The notes: generated by a model from the sequence alone, not told the origin. Positions 17,626 to 28,414 are shown, numbered from the stretch's first letter. The stretch is DNA of 64,000 nt from Microbulbifer sp. MKSA007 (GCA_032615215.1 CP128433.1:2997501-3061500), one strand, 5' to 3'. Numbers and translations: made by a program.

Positions 17626-17985
17626 TTAGGGTCTTTTCAGGTCAAAATAACACCCACCAAAGTTAACCCTAAAATGATAAGTCTTGAATTTTTTACCACT
17701 TGGTTTTAACTCGATATGAGCCTCCAAAGGCACCTGAAAAATATTATCGGCCCCCTCAGGACCTATCCGTACTGAGCCGCTAAAGCGAATAGCTCTCTTA
17801 CCAGCAATATGTATATCTTCGAACTCAACCCCATCACACCACATGACATCAGGGCAGCATCCTGTTTTTAGCTTCCAGGTAAGTAGAAATTCAAGACTGG
17901 TCGCAAAGCGACAATCATCAAGTGATCTTTCCTTAACCAGCAGAAAACTAAGTCTTCTCGCTGCCAGCCGCTCCATTCGCAGCAC
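17626..17985 (-). CDS. Soluble protein, unrecognised
   Basis: The product is 116-119 residues, starting at GTG 17985 or ATG 17976. The sequence is balanced and protein-like, with GVEFEDIHIAGKRAIRFSGS and a C-terminal beta-rich half ending CYFDLKRP. It has four cysteines, two adjacent (TGCCPD). No family is recognised and no membrane segment is present. It is the first gene of the minus-strand run. The 309 bases between it and the next gene (17986-18294) show no feature I can support. Confidence 0.45.
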   Translation of the reverse strand: MLRMERLAARRLSFLLVKERSLDDCRFATSLEFLLTWKLKTGCCPDVMWCDGVEFEDIHIAGKRAIRFSGSVRIGPEGADNIFQVPLEAHIELKPSGKKFKTYHFRVNFGGCYFDLKRP

Positions 17986-18294
17986 TCATCGCTTAATTCT
18001 CAGCTTGCTGGAATAAATATATTTCCAGTACCAATCCTCTCTCGATCCAACTTCTTCCGTCATAAGTCAGGCTTCTATTCGAAGCTAGTTGAAGGGGTAA
18101 TGGTTAGGCAGGTAGCTAACTCGATAAAAACAATACTATAAGTCGATATTTATAACATTCTAAAGGTGAGCAGGCGAGGGAGAAGTGATATGAAGGGCCA
18201 GGAGGAAGGCTGGCGATACGATATTCCTCAATCAGCAGGCAGCCCCCTACCCGCTGATCCACAAAGCCACCCCCAAGCAGGAAATGATTCAGTA

Positions 18295-18762
18295 CTAAAA
18301 AGAACGCCCCAAAATCCGTTTGGCAGCATCCATCGCAAAATCCTTATAGTCCGCCTCTACTTGCGCCATCTCCAACTCATACTTAAATTGTTCTTTACGC
18401 GGCAGTTCTTTCCAGTCTTTTAGAATTGGGATATGACCGGTTTTCTCTGCGATGGTATAGAAGGCTACAAACTCTTCACGCACTTTATCTTCCACCTGAA
18501 GCGCATCTAAAAGAACGCGAATACGAATCGAAGCTTCGGTGAGCCCTACTCCATCATCCAGCAGTGTGCGGGCGATAATCTGGATGCTGTCGTTTACTCT
18601 TTCGCGCTGATCTTCTGCGGCCTGTTCTAGCTCTGCCAGTTGTTCGGCCTGCTTCTTCTGTGCAATCGATAATTTACGCAGATAATAGCCAGCTACAATC
18701 GCCAGGGAGAAGATAATCAGAGCTGCAACAACCAGCAGCCAAGTGGGAAACACCGTCATCAA
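18295..18762 (-). CDS. DUF2489 domain protein
   Basis: A 155-residue protein with one N-terminal membrane segment (TWLLVVAALIIFSLAIVAGY). A coiled-coil stretch and a helical cytoplasmic domain follow, the latter containing LLDDGVGLTEASIRIRVLLD and FYTIAEKTGHIP, which are typical of DUF2489. Function is unknown. Its start overlaps the stop of the AEC transporter gene by four bases (ATGA-type), so the two are translationally coupled in one operon with rmuC. Confidence 0.8.
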   Translation of the reverse strand: MMTVFPTWLLVVAALIIFSLAIVAGYYLRKLSIAQKKQAEQLAELEQAAEDQRERVNDSIQIIARTLLDDGVGLTEASIRIRVLLDALQVEDKVREEFVAFYTIAEKTGHIPILKDWKELPRKEQFKYELEMAQVEADYKDFAMDAAKRILGRSF

Positions 18763-19688
18763 ATATACACCTTAAGTAACGCCAGCCCGATGCTGGCCGA
18801 AATAACAGAAAGCACTGTACTAAGACCAACAATATTGGCCGCCAATTGGCTATTACCGCCCATGGTATGAGCCATCACAAAGGCCGATATCGCACAAGGC
18901 GAGCCAGTGATCAGCATTAAATAGCCCAAATAGGTCGGACTCATACCCAGGGCCCAGCCAATCAGCACTGAGAGTATCGGTACTCCTAATAACTTGAGCA
19001 CTGAGGAGGTCAGCGCTGTTGGCGAGCTACGCAGTAGCTGGCCTAGCTTCATACTCGCACCAATGCAAATCAGCCCCATTGGTAAACTTGCAGAGCCCAG
19101 TATTTTAACGGTATCAAGCACCATTTGTGGCACTTTGATATCCAGCACCCGGCACAAAATTGCTAGGAATACCCCGATGATTAATGGGTTCTTTGCCAAC
19201 TCCTTCAGCAACAAGCCCAGGCTGAATTTCTTCTCTTCGTTGTAAAAAACAAAAAGTATTACGGCGAATACATTGAACTGAATCGTCAACGCTGCAACCA
19301 GCACTGCCGAGTGAGAAACGCCCGACTCACCAAACGCCTTCTCAACCCAGGCGAGCCCCACAATGGCAACGTTTCCACGAAATGCACCCTGGATAAACGC
19401 ACTGCGATCCTTCACAGTAACGGGCCGAGCCATCAGCCAAGATATGGGGATTATCGCGAAGGTACCCAAAATTCCCGCTGTTAAAAGGGGGATCTCTTCT
19501 GAGGGTTTTGCATTCGATGAATAAATACTATCGAACAACAGTGCAGGCAGCATCACGTTGAAAACCAGCACCGTTGCGTCGTCGATAAAGGATTTATGCA
19601 ACATGCCCTGCCTAGTAAGCAAGTATCCACCGATAATCATCAAAAAGATCGGGCCTGTAACTAGCAGAGCAAAGGAAATATTTTCCAT
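18759..19688 (-). CDS. AEC (auxin efflux carrier) family transporter
   Basis: A 309-residue inner-membrane permease with about ten hydrophobic segments in two inverted halves. Typical blocks are NVMLPALLFDSIYSS, FRGNVAIVGLAWVE, NPLIIGVFLAILCR and SLPMGLICIGASM, ending with GSPCAISAFVMAHTMGGNSQ. Bacterial AEC members such as MleP and MdcF carry malate or malonate; the substrate here is unknown. It begins six bases after rmuC and overlaps the DUF2489 gene, forming a three-gene minus-strand operon. Confidence 0.88.
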   Translation of the reverse strand: MENISFALLVTGPIFLMIIGGYLLTRQGMLHKSFIDDATVLVFNVMLPALLFDSIYSSNAKPSEEIPLLTAGILGTFAIIPISWLMARPVTVKDRSAFIQGAFRGNVAIVGLAWVEKAFGESGVSHSAVLVAALTIQFNVFAVILFVFYNEEKKFSLGLLLKELAKNPLIIGVFLAILCRVLDIKVPQMVLDTVKILGSASLPMGLICIGASMKLGQLLRSSPTALTSSVLKLLGVPILSVLIGWALGMSPTYLGYLMLITGSPCAISAFVMAHTMGGNSQLAANIVGLSTVLSVISASIGLALLKVYI

Positions 19689-19694
19689 AGGGAA

Positions 19695-21071
19695 TTAGTC
19701 TTCCGCAGCAACTCCCTCTTCCTGAGGAAGCGCCATTTGTCCTGAATCCTCAGCCCTGTCACGGAGCTGGGCGGATATTTGTTTGCGGGTTTTAGCACCA
19801 AGCTTACGCAGACTATCAATACGCTTCACCGCATTACCACGCCCTGTCGCCAGTCGCTTGTAAGTCTGCTGGTAGGCGTCATCCGCTTGGCGCAAGCGGT
19901 CACCAAGAACGTCCAGTGACTCCAGCACCATAGCAAACTGATCGTGCAGTTTGCCGGCTTCGTCGGCGATTTTTTCCGCGTTCTTGTTTTGTTTCTCGTA
20001 GCGCCAGATATTCTCGACGGTGCGCAGGGTCGCCATCAGGCTGGTGGGGCTCACCAGGACAATTTGCTTCTCATACGCGAAACGGAACAGGTCCGGGTCC
20101 GCTTGCATAGCCAACATATACGCAGCTTCAATGGGCACGAAAATAAAGACGAAATCCAGGGTGCGCACACCCTCCAGCTGCTCGTAGGCTTTCTTGTTGA
20201 GGCCGGTGATATGGGCGCGCAGGGAATTCACATGCTGTTTCAGGGCTTGGGTGCGCTCCTCATCGGTTTCCGCCGAGCTGTAGCGCTCGTAGTCCACCAG
20301 GGAGACCTTCGAATCGATAATCAGGTCTTTGTTTTCCGGCAGGCGCACAATCACATCCGGCTGGCGCCTGCGGCCATCGCTCGTCAGGGTTACCTGGGTT
20401 TCGTACTCGCGCCCTTTCTGCAAGCCGGACTCCTCCAGCAAGCGCTCCAGCACCACTTCACCCCAGTTACCCTGAATCTTGCGGTCACCTTTTAGGGCCG
20501 AAGTCAGGTTCAGGGCCTCATCGCTGATGCGCTGGGTTTGCTCGCGCAATGCTTTAATCTGCCCCAGCAGGCTGTTGCGCTCAGCATTTTCGCGATCGTA
20601 GACATGTTCTACTCGCTTACGGAAATCCCCCAGCTGGCGCTCCAGCGGATCGAGACTTTTGCGCAGGCTGTCTTCACTGCGGCGCACGAAGCTTTGCTGC
20701 TTCTCTTCAAAAATCCGGTTGGCCAGATTCTCGAACTGCTCACCCATGGCTATACGCATTTGCTCCATCAGCTTGCGCTGCTCCGCCAGGGCCGCCTCCC
20801 CTTTTTCTACCAGCACCTGGCTTCGCGTGAGCTGTTGCAGCTTGTCCGCCAACTCGGTACGTAGGGATTCCACCTCAACCCCAAGTTGGGATTCCCGCTC
20901 GCGGCTGCTATCAATACGCGCCTGAGCCACCTGCAAAGCGGCTTCGCTTTGCAATAAAGCGCGGCGGCTACTGGCTCGCGCCAACCAAAACACCAAGCCC
21001 AACAGAAACAAGATGGCAACAGCCGCCATCACCGCATGATCGGCATTCAATTGCAGCGGGAACGCTGGCAT
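19695..21071 (-). CDS. rmuC: DNA recombination protein RmuC
   Basis: A 458-residue membrane-anchored protein thought to limit recombination at inverted repeats. An N-terminal membrane segment (about residues 15-32) is followed by a long coiled coil (about 35-180). Then comes the RmuC nuclease-like core, with IQGNWGEVVLERLLEESGL, QPDVIVRLPENKDLIIDSK and DFVFIFVPIEAAYMLA. The DSK motif is part of the PD-(D/E)XK-like fold. I choose ATG 21071 because the frame upstream to 21233 is low-complexity and unlike the family. It leads the operon with the AEC and DUF2489 genes and is divergent from murI. Confidence 0.92.
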   Translation of the reverse strand: MPAFPLQLNADHAVMAAVAILFLLGLVFWLARASSRRALLQSEAALQVAQARIDSSRERESQLGVEVESLRTELADKLQQLTRSQVLVEKGEAALAEQRKLMEQMRIAMGEQFENLANRIFEEKQQSFVRRSEDSLRKSLDPLERQLGDFRKRVEHVYDRENAERNSLLGQIKALREQTQRISDEALNLTSALKGDRKIQGNWGEVVLERLLEESGLQKGREYETQVTLTSDGRRRQPDVIVRLPENKDLIIDSKVSLVDYERYSSAETDEERTQALKQHVNSLRAHITGLNKKAYEQLEGVRTLDFVFIFVPIEAAYMLAMQADPDLFRFAYEKQIVLVSPTSLMATLRTVENIWRYEKQNKNAEKIADEAGKLHDQFAMVLESLDVLGDRLRQADDAYQQTYKRLATGRGNAVKRIDSLRKLGAKTRKQISAQLRDRAEDSGQMALPQEEGVAAED

Positions 21072-21328
21072 AGAGTGGTACTCCCAGACCTGGAAAGAGA
21101 TGGATAAATCAGGATTTTGCCAGGGGCCTCGCCCGCTGGCCTGCCCGGGAAATAGCCCAGGCGAAGGCGCCATTCTACCAGCTTGCCTCTGGAAAGTACC
21201 CCGCGCCAGCCCGGCCGATAAACTCAGTATCAAGGGATAGGTTTGCGCCCGAGAAGACCCAGCGGGAATTTTTACGGGGTTTTAGGTATTCTTGGAGGAT
21301 TGGTTTCGATGTTGGTACTCCAGAACGC

Positions 21329-22162
21329 ATGCACAAACACAGCGCCCACCCAGATAGCCCAGCCCCCAGCGCCCTGATCTTTGATTCCGGCGTGGGCGCC
21401 GTCAGCATTGCGCGGGAAATCCGCCGCCTGATGCCGGGCCTGACATTGCACCTGGGTGTGGACAACGGCTTTTACCCCTACGGCAACAAAAGCGAAGAGG
21501 AACTGCGCCCTCGGATCGTCCAGCAGGCCCAGGCCATGATGGAACACTGCGGTGCCGATATTTTAGTGGTGGGCTGCAATACCGCCAGCACCCTGGCCTT
21601 GCCCCAGCTGCGCGAATCACTGAAGAAACCCGTAGTGGGCGTTGTGCCCGCGGTGAAACCCGCCGCTGCCGCCAGCCGTTCCCGCACTATTGCCCTGATT
21701 GCCACCGAAGGCACCGTCAATCGCCGCTACACCCGCGAGCTGATCGAGCAATTTGCCAACGGCAACCGGGTAATTAATGTGCCCGCACCGGAGTTGGTGC
21801 ATCTGGCGGAAAGCAAACTGCGCGGCGAAGCCATCACCGCAGAGGATTTGGAGCCGGTATTACACCGCGTATTCCACACCGCCGGCGGTGACCAAGTGGA
21901 TATTGCCGTATTAGCCTGCACTCACTTTCCCCTGCTGCGGGAAGAACTGGACCAGTTCGCCCCACGCTCAATCCAATGGCTGGATTCCGGTGAAGCCATC
22001 GCCCGGCGCGTGCGCTGGTGGCTGGAAGAACTTGAGCTGATGCTGCCGGATGCCCCAAACACTGGCCGCCTGATCACCAGCACTGTGGATTTAACCGGCA
22101 ATATAGAACGGGCCTTCCGCGAGTTTGCTCCAGTTGCCGAACCCCTCGAACCCAACACCTAA
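21329..22162 (+). CDS. murI: Glutamate racemase
   Basis: A 277-residue cytoplasmic enzyme that makes D-glutamate for peptidoglycan. It has the paired catalytic cysteines C83 (VVGCNTAST) and C197 (LACTHFPLL), and the N-terminal substrate loop LIFDSGVGAVS with D19 and S20. VDNGFYPYGNKS corresponds to the usual PYG.KS block, with an unusual NGF before it. The start ATG at 21329 is the first in frame and adds a short polar lead before the fold. It is divergent from rmuC and upstream of the AddB-like gene by about 100 bases. Confidence 0.93.
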   Translation: MHKHSAHPDSPAPSALIFDSGVGAVSIAREIRRLMPGLTLHLGVDNGFYPYGNKSEEELRPRIVQQAQAMMEHCGADILVVGCNTASTLALPQLRESLKKPVVGVVPAVKPAAAASRSRTIALIATEGTVNRRYTRELIEQFANGNRVINVPAPELVHLAESKLRGEAITAEDLEPVLHRVFHTAGGDQVDIAVLACTHFPLLREELDQFAPRSIQWLDSGEAIARRVRWWLEELELMLPDAPNTGRLITSTVDLTGNIERAFREFAPVAEPLEPNT

Positions 22163-22260
22163 GATCGCCAAAATGATGAGAACTACGCACTTGGGTTGAC
22201 AGCTCCGTCACAAACCGCGACCGTTCCCCGAATAACAAGCCCTAACCGGTACCCGAATTC

Positions 22261-24959
22261 ATGCTGAAGCCGGCATTTCCCGCTCTCGAAATATTTGCGC
22301 AGCTGCCCCCCGGAGGACTGCTGCTCACCCCCAACAACCGTTTGCGCAACCGCTGCCAACAGGTGTTTGCCGCGCAGCAGTCGCCCGGTGCCTGCTGGAT
22401 GCCGCCGCCGGTGGAGTCCCTGCGCAGCTGGCTGGACAAGCTCTGGTTCCAGCTGCAACAGCGCAACTGGCAGCCCGCCTTGCAGCAGGTATTGAATCGC
22501 GAGCAGCGGCAATTACTCTGGCAGCGCGCCCTGGATGAATCCCTGGACCGGCAACTGCTCAACAGCCAGCAACTGTGCCGGGATGCCGATAGCGCCCTGG
22601 CGCAGCTACTCCAATGGCAGCTGATCTCCGATCTCTCGCAAATAGATGAAGCGCTAACTCCCCTACTGGAACAGTTCGCACTCTCTATGCGCAGCGACGA
22701 ACTGCCGCTGTGCGCCATGATCAAGGCCTTTGCCACTGAACTTCAGGCCCACAGCGCCATCACGCCAGACCAGCGCGATCAATTGATCATGCGCGCATTC
22801 CAAGAAGGTATTCTGGAACCCCTGCCGCAAATTGATACCGCCGGCTTTGCCCAGATTTCGCCCCTCGCCAATGCCCTGATTCACGCAGGTGCAACAGCCG
22901 TTAATGAAAGGCCGGGACTTACCCAGCAGAGCGAACTATCCGTAGCCGCCTGCGCGGATTTGGATGAAGAACTCTATCAGGCAGCCCTTTGGGCCGGGCA
23001 GAAACTCGCTGAAAACCCCGGCCACAGCGTCGGCATAGTGGTGAATAATCTGGGCCAATGCCGCGCCCAGGTGGAAGCGGTATTTTCCCGCGTGCTCGAA
23101 CCCCAACACCTGGAGCCGCAGCAACCGCGCTACACACTGCCGTTTAACTTCTCCGCCGGTACGCCCCTGGCACAGACACCGGTCGGCAGCGCCGCCTTAC
23201 AATTGCTATCGCTGCTGCAGGACGAATGGGATTACCCCCAATTGCAAAATATCCTGTTCAGCCCCTTCTGGGGTGACGACAGTGAAACCTGGCTGCGCAG
23301 CGCCCTGTTCCGCCGTTTACAAAAACTGGAACTTCGCCGCATCGACGGCTCAACCCTGCGCTACTGGGCCGAGCGCACCGCAGAAGTCCTCCACTTGGAA
23401 TCGCCGCAACTGCCCCGCCAGCTGGAACAAATGGCCGAGCACGCCCGGCGATGGCAGCGAGCCCCCGCAGAAATTTGGGCCGCGCGTTTTTCCGAAACAC
23501 TTACCGCATTAAATTGGCCCGGCAGCCGCAACCCGGACAGCCAGGAATACCAGCAGCTGATGCAATGGGAGTCCATCCTGGAAGAGTTCGCCGCACTCAG
23601 CGCCTGCGGCGGCAACCTTACCCTTACCCAGGCCCTGCAATTGCTGCGTCAGATTGCCAGCCGCACCCCCTTCCAAGCGGAAACCCGCGATGGCCCCCTG
23701 CAAATTCTCGGGGTACTGGAAGCCGGCGGCCTCGCTTTCGATCACCTTCGCCTGGTCGGCTTCGGCCAACAACAGTGGCCGCCGGCACCGGCACCCAATC
23801 CGCTGCTGCCAATTCAATGGCAAAAACACTGGAAGATGCCCCGCGCCAGCGCTGAGCGGGAATTGGAACTGGCCCGAGAACTCACCGCCGACCTGCAGAA
23901 TGCCAGCGGCGATATCGTCGTGAGTTACACCTGTGAAGAAGACGGTGTGCAGCAGGGACTGAGCAGCTTGTTTGAAAGCCCGCAACAAGCCCAGCACTTT
24001 GCCGAAGGCGCCCTGCACAATCACTACAGCCAACTGGCGCAAGCCTGCCAGCTGGAAAAAATCGAAGACAAAAGCTACCGCCACTCACCCCCGCCGAATG
24101 CGAACGGGTGCGCGGCGGTGCCTCGGTGCTCAAGGCCCAGGCCCTGTCCCCATTAAATGCGCAGTTGCGCTTCCGCCTCGGCGCCAGCAATTTTACCCAA
24201 CCGGATATCGGCCTCGGCCCCGCCGAGCGCGGCAATGTGGTGCACCAGGTGCTGGCGGAATTCTGGCAACAGTGCGGCACCCTCGCACAACTGCAAGCTA
24301 TGGACGACGAGCAACGCCAAGCGCAAATCGAACGTGCGGTGGAGCGCTCCCTCGGCAGTGTGCGCAAAAAATACAATCACCTGCCGATCGGATTTTGGGC
24401 CATGGAAAAGCAGCGCCTGGAGCGCCTGCTGCAACAATGGCTGTCCGTGGAACTGGACAGGCCCAATTTCTCCGTAGAAAAAGTCGAATGGGAACAAGCC
24501 GTGGAAATCGGCGGGCTGCACTTTAACCTGCGCCTGGACCGGCTGGACCAACTCGCCAGCGGCGAACAACTGGTAATCGATTACAAAACCGGCGTCCCCA
24601 GTATTCGCGACTGGCTAACCCAGCGCATCCGCGAACCCCAGCTGCCGCTCTACGCCCTATTCCAACCGGACGCCCACGCCATCGCCTTCGGCCAGGTGCG
24701 CAACGGCGACTGCAAATGGAATGGTTGCGGAGACCTGGAGCACCCCATTACCGGCATTAAAGCCGTGGGCGATACCGAAAAGGAATCCCCCTACGGCACC
24801 TGGAGCAATCTGGTGGAGCACTGGCGCTACAGCCTGGAATCCCTCGCCACGGAATATCGCAGTGGTGTAGCCACCCTCGCCTTTGATCGCCTCACCGATA
24901 ACAACAGTGAACTCTGGCCCCTAAACCGCTGGCCGGAAAGGGAGCAAATAACCGAATGA
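22261..24959 (+). pseudogene. AddB-like / PD-(D/E)XK nuclease family DNA repair protein with frameshift
   Basis: Two frames together form a protein of about 899 residues that partners the AddA-like helicase in double-strand break repair. Frame one (22261-24156) holds the inactivated helicase-like part beginning GGLLLTPNNRLRNRCQQVF. Frame two (from about 24078) holds RGGASVLKAQALSPLNAQLR and the nuclease domain with LRLDRLDQL and QLVIDYKTG, the D...DYKT catalytic motif. Inserting one C near 24078 joins them as YPPLTPAECERVRGGAS, which fits the family. Without it the nuclease domain would be lost or made from an internal GTG. This is either an inactivating deletion or a sequencing error; the rest is undamaged, which favours error or a very recent event. 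Confidence 0.8.
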
Positions 24960-27900
24960 ACGAAGTCGTGACCACTCCCGCCCTGCGCCGCCCCATCGAT
25001 GCCGACGCCCGCAGCCAAGCCCTGGATATCAGCCGCAGCTTTGCCGTATCTGCCCCGGCGGGCTCCGGTAAAACCGGCCTGCTCACCCAGCGCGTATTAA
25101 AGTTGCTCGCCGCCTGCCAGCAGCCGGAAGAAGTGCTGGCCATTACCTTCACCCGCAAAGCCGCCGGTGAAATGCGCGAGCGCCTGATCGATGCCCTGCA
25201 CAGCGCCCGCGACCAAGCCCGGCCAGACAACCCCCACGATGCCATCACCTGGGATTTGGCCCGCGCCCTACTGGAGCGGGATCGCGAACTGGAATGGGAA
25301 CTGCTGCAAACACCCCAGCGCCTGCGCATTCAAACCATCGACGGCCTCTGCCGCAGCCTCGCCAGCCAACTGCCAGTCGAAAGCGGCCTGGGAGCACCGG
25401 GTGAACCCCTGGAGCGCACTCAAATCGCCTTTGAGCTAGCGGTGGTGAACCTGCTCAAACACCTCGATGGCGAAACCCCAGACGCAGATCTACAGCAGCT
25501 ACTGCTCCACCTGGACAACGACCTGGGCCAACTCAATAAGCTGCTGCGTATTTTGCTGGATAAGCGCGAGCAATGGCTCGGCCCACTTTTGAGCGTTAAC
25601 TTCGATGGCGCCCAGGATTATTTCCATTTTGTTATCGACGAACTGGTGGCAGAAAAGCTGCAAGACCTCACCACAGCCCTCGGCAGTTATGCCGGGGAAC
25701 TGCTGGAGCTAGCCAGTTATGCCGGCGGCAATTTACAAAAGGAAAACCCCAGCCACGGCCTGTGCCTCTTCTCCGAATTGGACGATTTCCCCAGCACAGA
25801 CAGCAGCGGCCTGCCCGCCTGGCTCGCCCTCGGCAGCCTGCTCCTCACCACCACCGGTGACCTGCGCAAAGGCGGCGGCATCAATAAAAAAATCGGTTTT
25901 GGCCTGCCGGATAAAAAAGATCCCGAGCGCCCCATCGCCGAAGAATACAAACAGCGCATGAAAGACCTGCTGGCAGAACTAGCCGGCAACGAACCGCTGC
26001 TCTCCGCACTGCGGGAAGTGGGCAAGCTCCCCAGCGGGCTGCAACAGAGCCAATGGCAACTGCTGCAAGGGCTCGCCCAGGTACTGCCCAAGTTAGTCGC
26101 AGAATTAAAGCTGGTCTTCCAGCAACTGGGCGCCACCGACTATACCGAAGTGGCCCAAGCCGCACTGATCGCCCTGGGCGATAGCGATAACCCCACAGAC
26201 CTGGCCCTAAAACTGGACCTGCAAACCCAGCATATTCTGGTGGACGAGTTCCAGGACACCTCCCACACCCAGCTACAACTGCTGGAAAAACTCACTGCCG
26301 GCTGGCAGCAGGGAGACGGCCGCACCTTATTTATTGTCGGCGACGGCATGCAATCCTGTTACGGCTTCCGCAATGCCAACGTGGGTATTTTCCTGGATGC
26401 ACGCGAACGCGGTATCGGTGAAGTGCCCCTGGAAACCCTCGACCTCCAGGTAAATTTCCGCTCCGAAAGTGCGGTAGTGAACTGGGTCAACGAGACTTTC
26501 CAAAGGGCCTTTCCGCAAGCAGACAATATCGGGCGCGGCGCCGTACGCTATCTGCAATCCGAAGCTTTTAAAGGCAGCAAATGGGCCGAGCCCTCGGTGA
26601 ATTTCTACGGCTGCATAGATGACGAAGACCGCAACCGCGAAGCCACCCAAGCGGTTGAACTGGTGCAGCAATTACAAACGCAAGATCCGGAAAGCCGTAT
26701 CGCCATTCTGGTGCGCAAGAAAAAACACCTGCAAAAAATTCTGCCGGCCCTAAGCGCCGCCAATATCGCCTTCCAGGCCCCAGAGCTGGCGCCACTCGCC
26801 AGTAAAATGGTGGTGCTGGATTTACTCAGTCTCACCCGAGCCCTACTCGATCCCAGCGATCGAATCAGCTGGCTGGCCGTACTCCGCGCTCCCTGGTGCG
26901 GACTGCAACTGCCAGACCTTTACACCCTGGCCAACTGGGGCAATGGGGATATCACCGTAACCGATACCAGCGCGCGCCCATTATTAATGGCCTTGCAGGA
27001 AGTGGAAGATATCGGCCTGCTCAGCGATGAAGGGCGCACACGCCTGGCCCAAGTGGCTCCCAAACTGCTGCACGCCTGGCAACAGCGCGGCCGCAAACCC
27101 CTGCGCACCTGGATTGAAGGCCTCTGGCTGGAACTGGGCGGCCCCGCCACCGTTGCGCAAAAATCTGATCTGAATAATGTGCAGGATTTTCTGCAATTAT
27201 TAGAAGCCTTCGATACCGGCGGAGCCATTACCGACTGGCAACAGTTCACCCTGGCCCTGGAACAGCTCTACGCCCGCCCCGCCCAGGATGCCAAAGTGCA
27301 GGTGATGACCATTCACAAATCCAAAGGGCTGGAGTTCGAACACGTACTGATCCCAGGCCTGGACCAAGGCGGCAAACCCGGCAGCGACCAACTGCTGCGC
27401 TGGAGCGAGTGGCTCAGCCGCGAAGGCGAAAGCCGCTTCCTGCTCGCCCCCAAAAATGCGCGCGGCGGCCGCGACCCGGTTTTTGAATACCTTAAGCACG
27501 ACAACAGCGAGCGCGAACGCCTGGAAGGCACCCGCCTGTTGTATGTAGGCTGTACCCGCGCCATCCGCTCGCTGCATCTTTTGGCCTGCATCAACCGGGA
27601 TGAAAAAAAGGGTCACCTAAAAGCCCCCGGCAGCGCCGCTCTACTCTCCGGCATCTGGCCCAGTGTTTTACATCACCAGGAAAGCGACTGGTGCCACTGG
27701 CTGGAAGCGGAAGAACCCCTGCTCAACCAGGATGAAGCCCGTAGAGATCACGACTACCTGCTGCGCCTGCCCCACCAATGGCAACCCCAAGCTATGCCCC
27801 GGCAGGAATGGCTGGCCCAATACCGCATGCCAGACTACCAACCCAAAACTGAGGAAGAAGACAATATTCCCGAACTGGGCCAGGTAGCCCTGCGCTGGCT

Positions 27901-28414
27901 CAAACACGCCGGCACCGTAGCCCACGAAACCCTCGCCACCATTGCCGAGACCAATATTAACGACTGGACACCCACCAAACTGGAAGCCCAGCGCCCCCTA
28001 TGGCAACTGCGCCTGAAACAATTGGGGCTATCCGCCACCAGCCTGGACCGCGCTGCTGAGAAAGTGGAGATCGCCGTACGCAACAGCCTCAGCTGCCCCA
28101 CCGGCCGCTGGCTATTGGATGGCTCACTAAGGGAATCCGCCTGCGAACTAGAACTCCACAGCGGCGGCCGACAGTTACGGCGCTCTATTGTGGACCGTAC
28201 CTTTATCGATAACGAAGGCACCCGTTGGATTGTCGATTACAAAACGGCTGAGCCCAGTGGTGAGGAAAGCCAGGAAGAGTTTACTGCGGCTCAGCTAGAG
28301 CAGTATCGGAATCAGTTGGAGAATTACCGCAAGCTCTTTTATGCACGGGGGGAGCGGAATATTCGGTGTGCTTTGTATTTTCCGTTGATGCAGAGATTGG
28401 TGGAGTTAGGTTAG
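24956..28414 (+). CDS. UvrD-type helicase/nuclease, AddA-like subunit
   Basis: This 1152-residue superfamily-1 helicase with a C-terminal PD-(D/E)XK nuclease is the motor subunit of an AddAB-like (exodeoxyribonuclease V type) repair complex. Motifs: Walker A APAGSGKT at 33-40, ITFTRKAAGEMRERL (motif Ia), ILVDEFQDTSHTQL (Walker B), LQVNFRSESAVV, VQVMTIHKSKGLEFEHVLI, and LLYVGCTRAIRSLHL. The nuclease motif is WIVDYKTAEP near the end. Its ATG overlaps the stop of the AddB-like gene in an ATGA arrangement, so the two are translationally coupled. Length is normal for the family and the gene is intact. Confidence 0.92.
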   Translation: MNEVVTTPALRRPIDADARSQALDISRSFAVSAPAGSGKTGLLTQRVLKLLAACQQPEEVLAITFTRKAAGEMRERLIDALHSARDQARPDNPHDAITWDLARALLERDRELEWELLQTPQRLRIQTIDGLCRSLASQLPVESGLGAPGEPLERTQIAFELAVVNLLKHLDGETPDADLQQLLLHLDNDLGQLNKLLRILLDKREQWLGPLLSVNFDGAQDYFHFVIDELVAEKLQDLTTALGSYAGELLELASYAGGNLQKENPSHGLCLFSELDDFPSTDSSGLPAWLALGSLLLTTTGDLRKGGGINKKIGFGLPDKKDPERPIAEEYKQRMKDLLAELAGNEPLLSALREVGKLPSGLQQSQWQLLQGLAQVLPKLVAELKLVFQQLGATDYTEVAQAALIALGDSDNPTDLALKLDLQTQHILVDEFQDTSHTQLQLLEKLTAGWQQGDGRTLFIVGDGMQSCYGFRNANVGIFLDARERGIGEVPLETLDLQVNFRSESAVVNWVNETFQRAFPQADNIGRGAVRYLQSEAFKGSKWAEPSVNFYGCIDDEDRNREATQAVELVQQLQTQDPESRIAILVRKKKHLQKILPALSAANIAFQAPELAPLASKMVVLDLLSLTRALLDPSDRISWLAVLRAPWCGLQLPDLYTLANWGNGDITVTDTSARPLLMALQEVEDIGLLSDEGRTRLAQVAPKLLHAWQQRGRKPLRTWIEGLWLELGGPATVAQKSDLNNVQDFLQLLEAFDTGGAITDWQQFTLALEQLYARPAQDAKVQVMTIHKSKGLEFEHVLIPGLDQGGKPGSDQLLRWSEWLSREGESRFLLAPKNARGGRDPVFEYLKHDNSERERLEGTRLLYVGCTRAIRSLHLLACINRDEKKGHLKAPGSAALLSGIWPSVLHHQESDWCHWLEAEEPLLNQDEARRDHDYLLRLPHQWQPQAMPRQEWLAQYRMPDYQPKTEEEDNIPELGQVALRWLKHAGTVAHETLATIAETNINDWTPTKLEAQRPLWQLRLKQLGLSATSLDRAAEKVEIAVRNSLSCPTGRWLLDGSLRESACELELHSGGRQLRRSIVDRTFIDNEGTRWIVDYKTAEPSGEESQEEFTAAQLEQYRNQLENYRKLFYARGERNIRCALYFPLMQRLVELG

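Noticed and set aside
18166..18423. 85-codon plus-strand frame
   Set aside because: It overlaps the well-supported DUF2489 gene on the other strand and has low-complexity sequence.
22261..24959. Programmed frameshift as the explanation for the split AddB-like gene
   Set aside because: There is no slippery heptamer or downstream structure, and family members are encoded in one frame. A deletion or sequencing error is simpler.
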